Below, in pieces: positions 20,960 through 31,600 of a stretch of DNA of 64,000 bases. Numbering within the stretch: position 1 is the stretch's first letter; the number at the start of each line of letters is the position of its first letter. The notes under the pieces were generated by a model. The model searched no databases, had not been told where the DNA came from, and saw nothing but the letters and a program-made list of their open reading frames with translations. The stretch lies in contig NW_004457442.1 in the NCBI RefSeq assembly GCF_000313135.1, positions 176,917 to 240,916 on the forward strand. The letters are read 5' to 3'. This DNA comes from Acanthamoeba castellanii str. Neff. Taxonomy: Eukaryota; Discosea; Longamoebia; Acanthamoebidae. Both the position numbers and the translations under genes were made by a program.

Positions 20960-22078
20960 TCACCACTCCATGTCGTACTGCCAGAATCTGCAGGCACCAC
21001 CTCCGGTGCACCACTTGCGCTTGCCCTCGGCGTGCAGCTGGTAATCGACGCGCTCGAAGAACATAGGCTGCAGCCCGCGCAGAGACTCTTTGACCCACTT
21101 GTAGATGGGGTCGCCTTCCTGCGCCTTCTTCCTCCTCCACTCTTCCCTTGCCCTTTTCTTCTCTTTCGCCCTTTCGCTGTCTTCTTCATCGTCCTCATCA
21201 TCATCATCATCATAGTAGCTGTCTCCCCTTCTTGGCCGGTCACAGCGGCCCTTCTTGCTGTCCTCCGATCCTGCAGCAAAAGCCTGGATCTCGCCCTTCT
21301 TGTCGAACCTCAGCACCAGTTTGCCTTTGCCTGATTGCCATGGCATTCCAACCACGGAAAAGCAGTCAGCACCGGCCATGCAACGCTGAGGGGAGGCGTG
21401 CGCTTGCCTTTGAGGCAGTTGAGGCTGGTGTACTCGCCGGCGCGGCCACACCCGACGCCGTGGCCCTCCCACGTGGCCCGCCCGTCGGCCGCCACCTTGA
21501 CGGTGAGCTCGCCGTCGCTCTCGCCCAACGGCAAGCCGTCGCTGAAATCGTACTCGCCCGTCCACTTGCGCATCGCCCCCGTGTAGGCCTCAAAGTCGTC
21601 CTTCACTCCGTCCTGAAGCCCCCCCCCCGCGCAACACGACCGACAAAATTTAGCTTGCGGGGCCGAGTGGAGTGCTGTAGGTCTCACTTACGAGGTGGTG
21701 TTGCAGCTGCTGGGCCTGCTGGCCGGTCTTGTTGCGTCTGCGCGGGGAGGCGAAGAGGCGGGTGTAGGCGCGGCTCCACAGGGCGCGGTGGCTGCGCAGG
21801 AGGGCGTTGAGGCGGCGGTTGGCCAGGAGGAACGCGCGCAGCGAGTCGGTCGGCCCGCAGAGGTCCATGATGAGCAGGAGCACGTCGTCGCCCACCGCCT
21901 CGAGACCCAATGATGTAGTTTGATTCGCCGTTGTCTCTTCTTCTGCCGCTGCTGCCGCCGGGGGGCCGGCCTCGGCTCGCGATCGTTTGAGCGCAGGCAG
22001 TGCGGTTTTCTCCTTCTCGCCACCAGTGCCCTCCTTCTTGCCCACCGAGTCACCTTCCGGCCTTGCTCTCTTCTTCAT
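20960..22078 (-). CDS. F-box protein with GC-AG intron
   Basis: Exons 22078-21692, 21612-21408 and 21330-20960 give 320 residues. A basic/acidic N-terminus (KKRARPEG..., KRSRAEAG) precedes the F-box at about residues 60-105 (VGDDVLLLIMDLCGPTDS, HRALWSRAYTRLF). The middle domain (GAMRKWTGEYDFSDGLPLGE, ATWEGHGVGCGRAGEY) and the KLVLRFDKKGE strand look like a beta-rich substrate module. An acidic/basic linker (about 245-275) and a conserved-looking Cys/Trp-rich end (KRKWCTGGGACRFWQYDM) follow. The second intron uses a GC donor (AAAG|GCAAGC), the only choice that keeps phase. Role inferred: SCF ubiquitin ligase adaptor; substrate unknown. Confidence 0.82.
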
Positions 22079-22113
22079 CTTTTTAATTTGTTAGGGGGTT
22101 TATTGACTTCTGC

Positions 22114-23673
22114 TCAGTAGACGAATATATTCGGGATGCCAGTCCTGGCCCAACGATCGAAGTAGGCCGTGTTCACCAGCTCGCCAGACTTGGCTGACAC
22201 CGTCACCAGGGCCACTCGTCCAGCAGCACCATCACCAACCACTGTTGACACCACGCATTGAGGTCAGTACCGACCGGAGCGAGGGGACCCCTCGCAACAG
22301 CCGAGTGCCGAGTGGTGCGTACCTGCGTAGAACTGGGCCGACTCGGAGTCGAGTGCGCAGAGCGAGTTGATGACGAAGAGGAGGGTCGGGTTGGTCCACT
22401 TGTTGAGGACCTCGAGCGCGCCCGACGTCGTGTCCAGCGTGCCGAACGACAGGAATTGTTGCTGGCGGTAATCGCGCGGGTGGAAGAGCGCGTACACTGT
22501 GCCGCTCAGCTGGTCCTTGACCTGACCAGCGCACACGATCCGCAGGTCAATTTCAATCACCACACAAGCCTAACCCGCACACGCACACGCACGTGTCCCA
22601 CCGCACGCGCACGCGCGCACACGCCACCACGCAAAAATAAAACTGGTGGGGATGGCCGAACCATGGCGCAGGGCCACAAGTCAGGGAACGTGATGATGGT
22701 GAATTGGTGGGTGTCCAGGTTGAACCTGAGCAGGGAGTACACGTTGTCGAATGACCCAGGAGTGAGGGGCTGCTCCACGGACAGGACCAGCTCACGGTTC
22801 TTCTCATCAATCACGGACGGCGAGCCCAGACCCGCTGATGATGATAGAGATTAGAAACATGTGTGTCAATCAGCCTCAGTCATTTAAATGATGGGTAAAA
22901 GACAAGGTACTCTGGTAAGCGGGCTTGTAGCCAGTAGGCAGAGTCACGTTGCTGACGTTGCCCGAGACGAGGTCGACAGACACCAGGAAAATTATGCGAA
23001 GGTCACCTGGAGAAAACAACACAACCAAAGCAAGGTTGGAGACTATGATCACCACAACATGACGTGGGCTGAATGTGGACCGGATGCGCACGTACGGACG
23101 AAAGAGACAACGAGCCACACGGTGTCCGCGACGGAGTCATACTGAATGGAGTAGACAGTGTCACCAGGCGTGGGGATGGTCTTCAGCACGGTCACCTTGT
23201 CCGGAACCGACAAATCAAACACGCCCAGCTTCATCTTGCTTTCCTAATGATGATTGAACAAAACAAAAGCGGTTTAGACTTGGTATGCTGTGGGGTGGGT
23301 GCGTTGTTGACGGAACAAGGCGAGCACCGAGAATGGGCCATAGAGGGGCACGAAGAGCCGTTGGGAGCGGAGGTCCACGGCGGGCGAGACACCTTTGGGG
23401 TGCCCCATCTCGTTGGACTCGAACAGGACAGCACCGGCCACAGCTGGACATATCATAGGCGATGATAGAGACTTTAGATATACGTTTTTATAACTCCGAA
23501 CCACTATGCAGGGGCGGAGTACCGGTGGTGGGGTAGAGCCTAGTGATGTTGAGATCGGACCACACCGCGTTGACAGTGACGGAAGGCGAGCCGGCCGGAC
23601 TGAAGACGCCGACTGCGCAGGCGCAGAAGCAGCACAAGACAAGAAAAGCCGTTGTTGCTGTCCCGAGGGTCAT
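22114..23673 (-). CDS. Secreted protein of unknown function
   Basis: ATG 23673 is followed by a signal peptide (TLGTATTAFLVLCCFCACAVG). The remaining exons, on about seven segments down to the TGA at 22114, encode beta-propeller-like strands: AGAVLFESNEMG, GDTVYSIQYDSVADTVWLVVS, LRIIFLVSVDLVSGNVSNVT, DEKNRELVLSVE, NVYSLLRFNLDTH, LVNTAYFDRWARTG. The spacing of the repeated hydrophobic strands suggests a secreted propeller or YncE-like fold, but no family was recognised. The last intron joins QFYA to VVGDGAAGRVALVTVSAKSG in phase 1. Exon ends other than the last are approximate. Confidence 0.7.
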
Positions 23674-24100
23674 CTTGGTGTTAACGCTTACAGAGTACGG
23701 ACAAAATGCCAAACAACCGAGTACGGACAAAAACAGTTGGTTTGCCCGACAACAGGACTCGCCCGACTCTTTCTTGAGGACATGCGCAAGAAAAATATGT
23801 GAATGGCGCAGGCTCATTCGCTGTTCTTCTCACTTGCCCATGTCAGAGGGTGCTGTGATGGTGCCGGACCTACTCACATCTCATTCTGCCAACCCTTCGT
23901 AGAATGCCCAACAAACGAATCGGATTCGCCAACATGCGAAAAGCCGGGTGCGCAGACCAGGGTTTTCACGCGCAGGAGCTAGTGGCCAATCGCAGATTTC
24001 CTGGGATGTATCAGACCAGTAGCGTTTTTCTGTTCTTGGAAGGTTGGAGACTTCCACTTATTTGTCGGGGGCCAGCGTACGAAAGTCCTGCCCAATGTTA
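23674..24100. other. Upstream region of secreted-protein gene
   Basis: GC-moderate sequence that still contains CpG, with no convincing gene. It ends where base composition changes abruptly to the CpG-poor element at about 24.1 kb. Confidence 0.5.
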
Positions 24101-24276
24101 AAAGCGAAAATAGTAATTCTGACCAGAAATCTGAAATTGAATTTCACCAATACCTTTATTTATCACATAGCTGAAAAAGCACCACATTCAGGTTGGTGCA
24201 ATTTCACTGAGAGAAAAACCACATATAGAGGGTCATGACTAGTGCAAAGCCTAGTTTTTCCCTAGTATCTGCCTAT

Positions 24277-24331
24277 AACTTGCAGTCATTTGAAATGAGA
24301 GGTCCAGTCATTTTGAAAAGTGATTTTGTTT
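24277..24331 (-). repeat. Left subterminal repeat of the element
   Basis: The reverse complement of this segment matches 32566-32618 along about 50 bp with a few differences. The shared parts include AAAATCACTTTTCAAAAT and CATTTCAAATGA. A shorter copy lies at 32319-32347. Confidence 0.7.
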
Positions 24332-24984
24332 CTGAGTTTAAGCTAATAAAAATGGTTTTGATAACACAAAAATGGTTTTATTTTCACAATAACATGACAA
24401 AATTGGATGCATCTTGAGATATGGCAGAACAAAATTCCATCATAATGAGAGATGTGATACTGTAACTGGGCCAGCAGTCAAAGTCAAATTAGTTTGGTGT
24501 GGTTGGCATAATGTGAGGATTAGTGGGGTAGCCAGTGTTCTTTATTTTATTGGCATGGTGGTGATTGTCATTGAGCACACGCCTAGAGGAGGAAGTTTTT
24601 TTTGATGAATTGGGAAGTGAACAAAGGAGTTTATTTTAAAAGTTGGAAAGATTGGAAAGACAGAGTTTAGTATTCACTCCTATCCACATCAGAACCAGAG
24701 TGGAAAGGGGAAAGTGACCCAAGGTCAGGCAATTGGTCAATGTCAGAGTTGTGGCTTCTGTCCCTGCTCCAGCTCCTGCTCCAGCTCCTGCTCTTGTGGT
24801 GCTTGTGTCATGATCCATGGCTGCGCTTGTGGCAGTTGTTGTGGGCACTGCTGCATCTGTGGGCATGGGTGTCAGTATCCTCATGATCTTGATGCTTTCT
24901 CTTGTGTGATGGTTCTGAGTGAGGGGTTGTGGAGAGCTGGGACTGCTGTTGATTTTGAGAGTCAGTGATGTATTTCATTGCATA

Positions 24985-27900
24985 CACATATGCAACGAAA
25001 AAAGGGCATGGGTGAATGAAAACCTGTGTAGGGGTGCTAGGAGCTGATGCTGTGGAAGAATGGGGTGAAGGTCAAGAAGAAGTGGAGGTACTGGATGAGG
25101 TGAGTTGATGCGCCACTGTCCAGGCTGCTGTAGTCCAGGATGTGATGTTGGATGGGTTGGAGTGAATGAGGATGCTGTCAATAGCACTTGTGATGATGTT
25201 GGTCTTGGTTTCATTTGGTTGCACCAAAGCTCCATTGATGTGGTAGCTGAAGTTGAGATGGAAGCAGGCATGGAGTGGAGTAGCACAAAGTGGAGTGTAG
25301 TTGAGAATGCTTCATGGTTCAGTGCTTGAGGCGTAGGCAGTGAGGACAAGCTGATAGAAGACATGACCTATTGTTGGTAGGAAAGCAGGTTAGAAGAGCA
25401 TGTGCCACCAAGTTACATGAGCAAAATACATACTCAGTTGATGCACTTGAGGAGCAATGTGGACCACTTCAGGTTCCACCTCTTGATGAGGGAGGGCTTC
25501 TTGTAGGCCATGAGCTTGGGAATCTTGGTGATGTCCTGGACCAGCAGCGACTCTGGATTGAAGGTATAGGACTTGTTTGCTCAACTGATGAAGATGGTGT
25601 AGAGGCCTGCATGAGCATTGTGTACATGTATGTGATGAGTTGTCAGCATATTTCTAAAAAGGAGTAAGCTGTGGAAGGGGTAATGAAGAGCAATAAGTCA
25701 TTGTGTATGTGTATGTGATGCAATGTACCATTGTGTTGGACCCCACTGGCACTCTTGGAGTGGATGTTGGGGATGCTCCCTGAGATGAGACGCAGAAGCT
25801 GCCAGGGGCTATTCTTGTCAGCAAGGAGGTTGAGAAGAGCCACCATTTCCAGCACATTGGTTGTCAGGACGGCAGCAAAGCAGTCTGTGTGGTGAGACAG
25901 GTTAGTAATCAAACACATGAGCCTTGATTCAGAGAGCAGTCATACCATGTTGATTTGGATTGGTGTAACCCATCATCTGGTTCAGCCTGTGCTGATCCCA
26001 GTGGCAAGTGGATGCATCAATGTCACACAGGACAATGTCAACTAGCTTGGGATTTGTGTGAGTGACCCAGAGCTGTTTGATGCACTTGCAGAGGAGCTTC
26101 TGGTTGGATCTGGTTTTGTCATGTGTTTGTGCTGGTTCAAAAGGTTCTTCTGCCAAGTCAGTGGATTTCCTCTTGCCTTTAGCCTTTGCTCTATGTTTCT
26201 CCTTTTCTTCAGCTTTCTCCTTCTCCTCTTTCTCCTTTTGAATCCTCTCTTGCAACTCTTGGATAACGTCTTCAATTTTGATGTGTGGATTGCTGAGGAT
26301 CAGAAGAAGTTGCTCCTGGTCACAGGCAATGTGATGATCCTAATGTAAAGCAAGCAATTAGATTGGCATATGTTGACTGCAATTCATCATGTACATGTAC
26401 ACAATAAAAATAATGGAGCATATATTGACTACAATTCATTGTGTATGCGTATGCAATGAAAGAACTATGCAAAAGGAGAACATACCCACTCTCCAGTAGC
26501 CACCTTGTTCTTGAGGTGGATGAAGTCCCTATCCATGAGGTGTGTAGCCACCTTTCTCGCCTTGCTCAGGAACTTGACATGTCTCTGGCAGGCAATGAGG
26601 AGCTCCTTGAAGGCTGGAAGGGAGTACAGTCAGCACAATGGGATAGTTATAAGAAATACTGGTGGGGAGCATACCGTTCTTGCTGATATTGTACTTGTTG
26701 CCCACTTGGATCTGCTTGTGCTGTTCAGTTGAGATGTGCTTGAGGACATGAAGCAGAATTGGATTGGAAATCGAGTGAAGATAGAGGGGTGTGATTGGCA
26801 TGGGTTCTTTGGATTCAGCATACAAATTCTTGAGGTATGTGGCACTCTTGGGCCAACTGTTGATGTTGAGGAACTTCTTCATGATGCTGGTGTAGTTGTG
26901 CAGATTTTCTTGTAGCTTCCTCTGTTCTGCCTCATTGAGCTTCTGAGCCTCAGGCTGCATGAAATAGTGGAGTTAGAAAGTGTTTGGAAGTTTGTAATTG
27001 TCTGTTGCATATGTGTACACAATGAAATGTACCATTGAGCTGATGAGCTTCTTCCAGTTGATGGCTTGCTTGCCTTGAGTAGTGGTCCAGAACTTGTTGG
27101 TGCGTAGGGTGTCACAGTACTGGAAGAAGTCCTCCCACTCTGGCCCCACACAAGGATGTGAATGTCATCTTCTGAGACCTTGTTCTGGAAATGGAGAAAG
27201 GGTATTTGTTGGACCAGCGACATCAAAGTGAGTCAGAAAAAGAAAAATGTACATTGACAATGTCACAACACCACTTGAAAGACTTCCCAGGGAAAAGCTG
27301 CTGTGCAGTCTGAACACAATGATTGCCATCAATGATGCAGTACTCAGGCATCCCATCTTTGAGGATGCACTGAGAGGGAGGCAGCTCTTGAACAAGCAGA
27401 CGCTCCATCGTCAGAACGCCCATCTCATTCATTGATATTGAGAGAACTCTGCGTCCTCTAGTGGTCACCAACTGATGAGTGCCACTCTTTGTCATTTGGT
27501 TGATGTTGATTGTTGCAGTGTTCATCTTCACATGATCCACACAGAGGACACCATAACACTTGAGGAGGGCCTCCTCTGGAGGCATGGAGAGCTCCTCTTC
27601 TGTGGGCTAGGAGGAGATGAATTAGCAAACATTCTATCACATATGTGATAGAATGTCCTGCAGTTGTGGTGCATAATTGGCTTCACAAACAGCATGAAAA
27701 GCATACCTCCTTCAGGAGCTTCAACAGCTCCTCATCAGTCGCCATGGCAGTTGGCAGGGTTACTTGCTCCTCACTGGCAGATGTTGTTTGGGCTGTCACA
27801 TCAACCTGAAGAAAGTACAGGATTAGTGAGATTTATAAAGGACTACATTTCATTCGAAATCAAGCATTACCTCTGGTGCTCTGAGCAAATCCTGTGACAT

Positions 27901-28709
27901 CTCTGTGGTGGAGCTGGCTCCAGTGGTGCTATTTTTTTCAGCTTCTTGCTCTTGAGTCTCAGGTCTGCTGAGCATCAAGAACAATCTTCATTGATGAGAA
28001 TATATCAGTTGTTCTATTGTGTATGTGTATGTGATAAATTATCTATATAAAATGGTGGTTATAATTGATTATAAGAGTCAATATTGTTGAATAGAATGGA
28101 AATATGGAGTGTAATGAAACAACTGTTATTATGATGAGACAACACCACAAAATGAAAGGATGGCATAAATTAGTTGTATTGTATATTTAAAATGATATTT
28201 CATTGTGTATGTGTATGTGATGAAATTGTGTCTTTATATGCTAATAAGATTTCATTGTGTATGTGTATGTGATGGGATGGTGTGTACTGATTCAGTTGGT
28301 TTTGCCTTGTTCTTCTCTGCCTCTGCCACACTTGTGAAGTAATTCTGAAGTGGAAGACACATGATTTGATTAAATCACACTACTTTCATTAAACAAACTG
28401 TGCTATTAACTTACTGTGCACATGTTTTGAAGTTTGCTGAGGCTCTTCTTCTTGAGGTTGCTCTCCTTCTGCTTCTTCCACTCTGGTTGCTTGACCATCC
28501 ACTTGGCAAGCTCAGCTGTGTTGTGGCAGGTTGTTACCATGGATGGAATGCTGCTTGTGGACTGGGTAAGGTTGTTGCTCATGTTGTTGTTGTGTAGGTT
28601 GGAAAAGAATAATGACCATTGTACCATGTTCAGCCTTAAAAGGACTACGCTCAACCAATGAGATTTTTTGCAGACATTTCTTAAAAAGTGTTAGGCTCAA
28701 GGCCACCAA
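24985..28709 (-). pseudogene. Element gene A: ParB/sulfiredoxin-like motif, coiled coil
   Basis: About a dozen minus-strand exons read in consistent phase over much of their length. In order they contain: WMVKQPEWKKQKESN near 28.5 kb; MPPEEALLKCYGVLCVDHVK; YCIIDGNHCVQTAQQLFPG at about 27.3 kb; NLHNYTSIMKKFLNINSWP; ELLIACQRHVKFLSKARKVA; a charged coiled coil of about 40 residues at 26.2 kb; KLVDIVLCDIDASTCHWDQH; and VLEMVALLNLLADKNS. The IDGNH stretch resembles the ParB/sulfiredoxin nucleotide-binding motif (DGNHR), with Arg changed to Cys by a C-to-T change. Near 25.6 kb an in-frame TGA interrupts TIFIS/ANKSYTFNPESL. I infer a decayed element gene of unknown role, possibly a DNA-binding partner of gene B. 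Confidence 0.55.
27630..27655. repeat. 26-bp perfect palindrome
   Basis: The 13-base half-site CATTCTATCACAT is followed immediately by its exact reverse complement. It lies in the intron downstream of exon PTEEEL of element gene A and is related to the ATCACAT part of the 20-bp motif. Confidence 0.8.
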
Positions 28710-28855
28710 TGGTGACAGCCTGCTCTGAAATTTTGCTGTCCTTCATGGGTGAGATGTCATTGGCTGCTGGTTAGATGGTAGACTGGTTTGTGTTGACACT
28801 AACTTCAATTCTTATCCTACCCTCTCACCCCACCACATCTCTCAACTGCTCACCC
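28710..28855. promoter_or_regulatory. Presumed shared promoter of the element genes
   Basis: About 146 bp separate the presumed 5' ends of the two divergent element genes. It includes GATGTCATTGGCTGCTGG and a pyrimidine-rich stretch before ATG 28856. No clear promoter motif is visible; the assignment rests only on gene orientation. Confidence 0.35.
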
Positions 28856-31600
28856 ATGGAAGCATCAGACAGTGATACCTGGTTTGTCCCATACTTCTTT
28901 TTGATTTTTCCTGTAATTCTTGACCTTCTTTATCAAAATTTTGATGTACCAAGTGAAATTCTATTTATCATGACAATATGTATGCTGTAGTTTTAATTCC
29001 TATTTTATCATCACATACACATACACAATGATTTAACTACATTTACATCATTTTCATTTCTCCACTTGCATGCACAAAATCATTGTGTACATGTATGTGA
29101 TAACTATCCTGTCTGAAATCATCTCTTTTTTCTTACAGGCATTTCGACCCTTTTTTTGAAAACAGATATGACATCCCTGACACACACTTGGGGAGTGATT
29201 CTGAGGATCAAAGTGATCTCACCACAACACCAGTACTTGAGATTCATTTATCCCTCATTCTGGATGTGTGCAGCAATGATACTGGTCAGCTGGCTACATC
29301 CAGCCAGCAGATCATGGAATCAGTGGACCGCTGTACACCACAGCCAGCAGCAAAAGTGCTTTCAACAGTTGAGGCATTGGACTTTAATCAGATCATCACA
29401 AGTCCCTGCTGTTCTGCGCTCTGTCTGCGCAAGTTTGATGTATCACAGATATGAGCATGCCACATCTGATATCTCAGCATGACCCAGGCAGCTTCATGCC
29501 AATGGCTGAGGACATTGATGGAGAACCAACCACTCCACCATCAACTCTACCATTTACATCATCAGGTATTGTCCATACTACAGCACATTGGAGATAGCTT
29601 CCTCACTATGCTGGTAGTGTGTTTGCAGGCAGGCGTTCATGCTTGCTTACAGAATCTCCAAGAACAAAATGTCCAACTTCTCCATCATGGATACTCTTCT
29701 AACTGGAAGGACTTCCATGGACACTACAGCTCAGGCCAGCACATGGATAACCATGTACACCAACATGGTATTACTTCCCTTATCTATCACATACACATAC
29801 ACAATAGAATATCCTCATTATTATGCTCACAACTACCATAAATCACCAGTGTTTTTATTGCATATGCATACACAATACTCATCACCTGTTTTGCTCACCT
29901 TCTCCCATACTCCAGTATGGCTGTCATGCTCCCAACTCTACCTCCATCTACATGCCAATGATCATGACCAAGGATCACCTCTACCAGAAATACTCAGATG
30001 CCCTGAACGCCCATCACTTCACCCAGGCAAAGCTGTTGAGTCTCACTCACTTCTGTAAAATGTTCAAAGGTGAACACATGCACATCAAGTTCCCTCAGTT
30101 CTGCGTCCTCAGGCAGTGCAATATCTGTGCCTCAACAAATGACACCCTCACCAACCAGATAATGAGCACAAGAGAGCAGGCAGCTGAAGCAGCAGAAGCT
30201 GGATCACCTCAAGCTTGTTGAGGTGGAGAGGAAAGCTTATCACCTCCACCAACAGGAGGCTGTTGCTGATCCTGGTGTGACGTTGTTGATCATCATGGAC
30301 AGTTTGACTGATGTCATTCTACCTCTCCTAGTGCCTCTGCCCTCAGCCTGGAAATACCTTCACCTCTACAAGCTTGGCATTCATGGATTTATCAACCATG
30401 GCCTTCACCACCACTCCCTGTACCTACACCAGGGCCAGTTTGGCTGTGGTCCCAACTTTGCAGTGTCTCTGCTGCACCATCACCTCACCCTTCACTTAGC
30501 TATTCCTGCAGCAGGACTTCATCCATTGACTCTCTACCTACAGTTTGACAACTGCAGCTGGGAGAACAAGAACAAGTACATGCTGGCCTACTGCCACTGG
30601 CTGGTGTTCAACAAGGTGTTTTGATCAATCACCATATCCTTCCTGCCTGTGGGACACACCCATGAGGATATTGACCAGATGTTCTCAACCTTTGTGATTG
30701 GCATGAAGTATAATCCCTGGGTCCTGACCATTGAGGCTTTCAAGGTCTGCAGGACTGGTATTCTGCACCCCACCTTTGCCCTGAGCCTATATTCCTTCTT
30801 GAGTGCTGGGCTATCAAATCCTGGCTGGATCCCTATATCTGTGGTGTTCAGGGAACCTCCAGGCCTCATGTCTTCTGCTTCTCCTGTCATGAAGAAGATG
30901 TGCAGATGTTCACTAAGGACTACCATTCCTCTGCCTCTCCATGGATGGGTCCCTATTCCTTCCTCAACCTCTGTCCCTCTGACTCTCCCCTTCCTCTTCT
31001 CCTGGCTCAGCTCGACACCACCATCCTCAAGGATACCCTCTCTGCCCTCACTGAGCTCAACAATGCCCAGGCCATGAAGAAATCCTACCAGGATCTTGTC
31101 TCTCTCTTCAATAGGCCACCTCCAGAGCAGCTCACCAGTGACCCATTTGGCTGGGTTTATGGGTACAAACATGCTCAGAATGACCTTCTCTCTGACCTGG
31201 AGCCATTGGATCAGCCCATCAATGTGTCCATCAGTCTCACTGGAAGTGCTACACTTGAGCTGACATCAGTGAAGCCAGATGATGGAGCCATTGTGGCAAT
31301 TGCTGGTGAGAAAGGAGCTGTGTGGCTTGGTGTGGTCAGTTAGACTGGCTGGATGAAGCAACAGATGGGTCCTACCACTTGAATGCTGACCCACCCACCT
31401 CTGTCTCCTACAATTCCCTCATGTGTGCAGATGTTTCACTGGATCTCAACAACCAGATGAGACCTGCCCTCCAGTCACAGCTTCTTAGCATGCAGAAAGA
31501 CTGGCCTGATCTGGACGAAGACTCCAGTCACCTTAGCCCAACTCACACTGAAGAACTGCCTGATCATGAGCCACTCAGGAGGGGAAAAAGAAGGAAGTAA
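28856..31600 (+). pseudogene. Element gene B: DUF7869-like protein, disrupted
   Basis: ATG 28856 starts a short first exon. After an intron bearing two inverted copies of the 20-bp motif come HFDPFFENRYDIPDTHLGSD, CCSALCLRKFD, VCLQAFMLAYRISKNKMS, CNICASTND, LKLVEVERKAYH, LLIIMDSLTD, LYLQFDNCSWENKNKYMLAY and ISFLPVGHTHEDIDQMFS. This order, above all the DN..ENKN..GHTHEDID signature, matches DUF7869 family proteins as I remember them. The frame is broken near 30195, by TGA at 30622-30624 (probably from CGA) and again near 30897 and 31340. The final frame ends in LRRGKRRK at 31600. The conserved Asp/Glu/His/Asp residues could be metal ligands of a nuclease or transposase, which is inference only. 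Confidence 0.65.
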
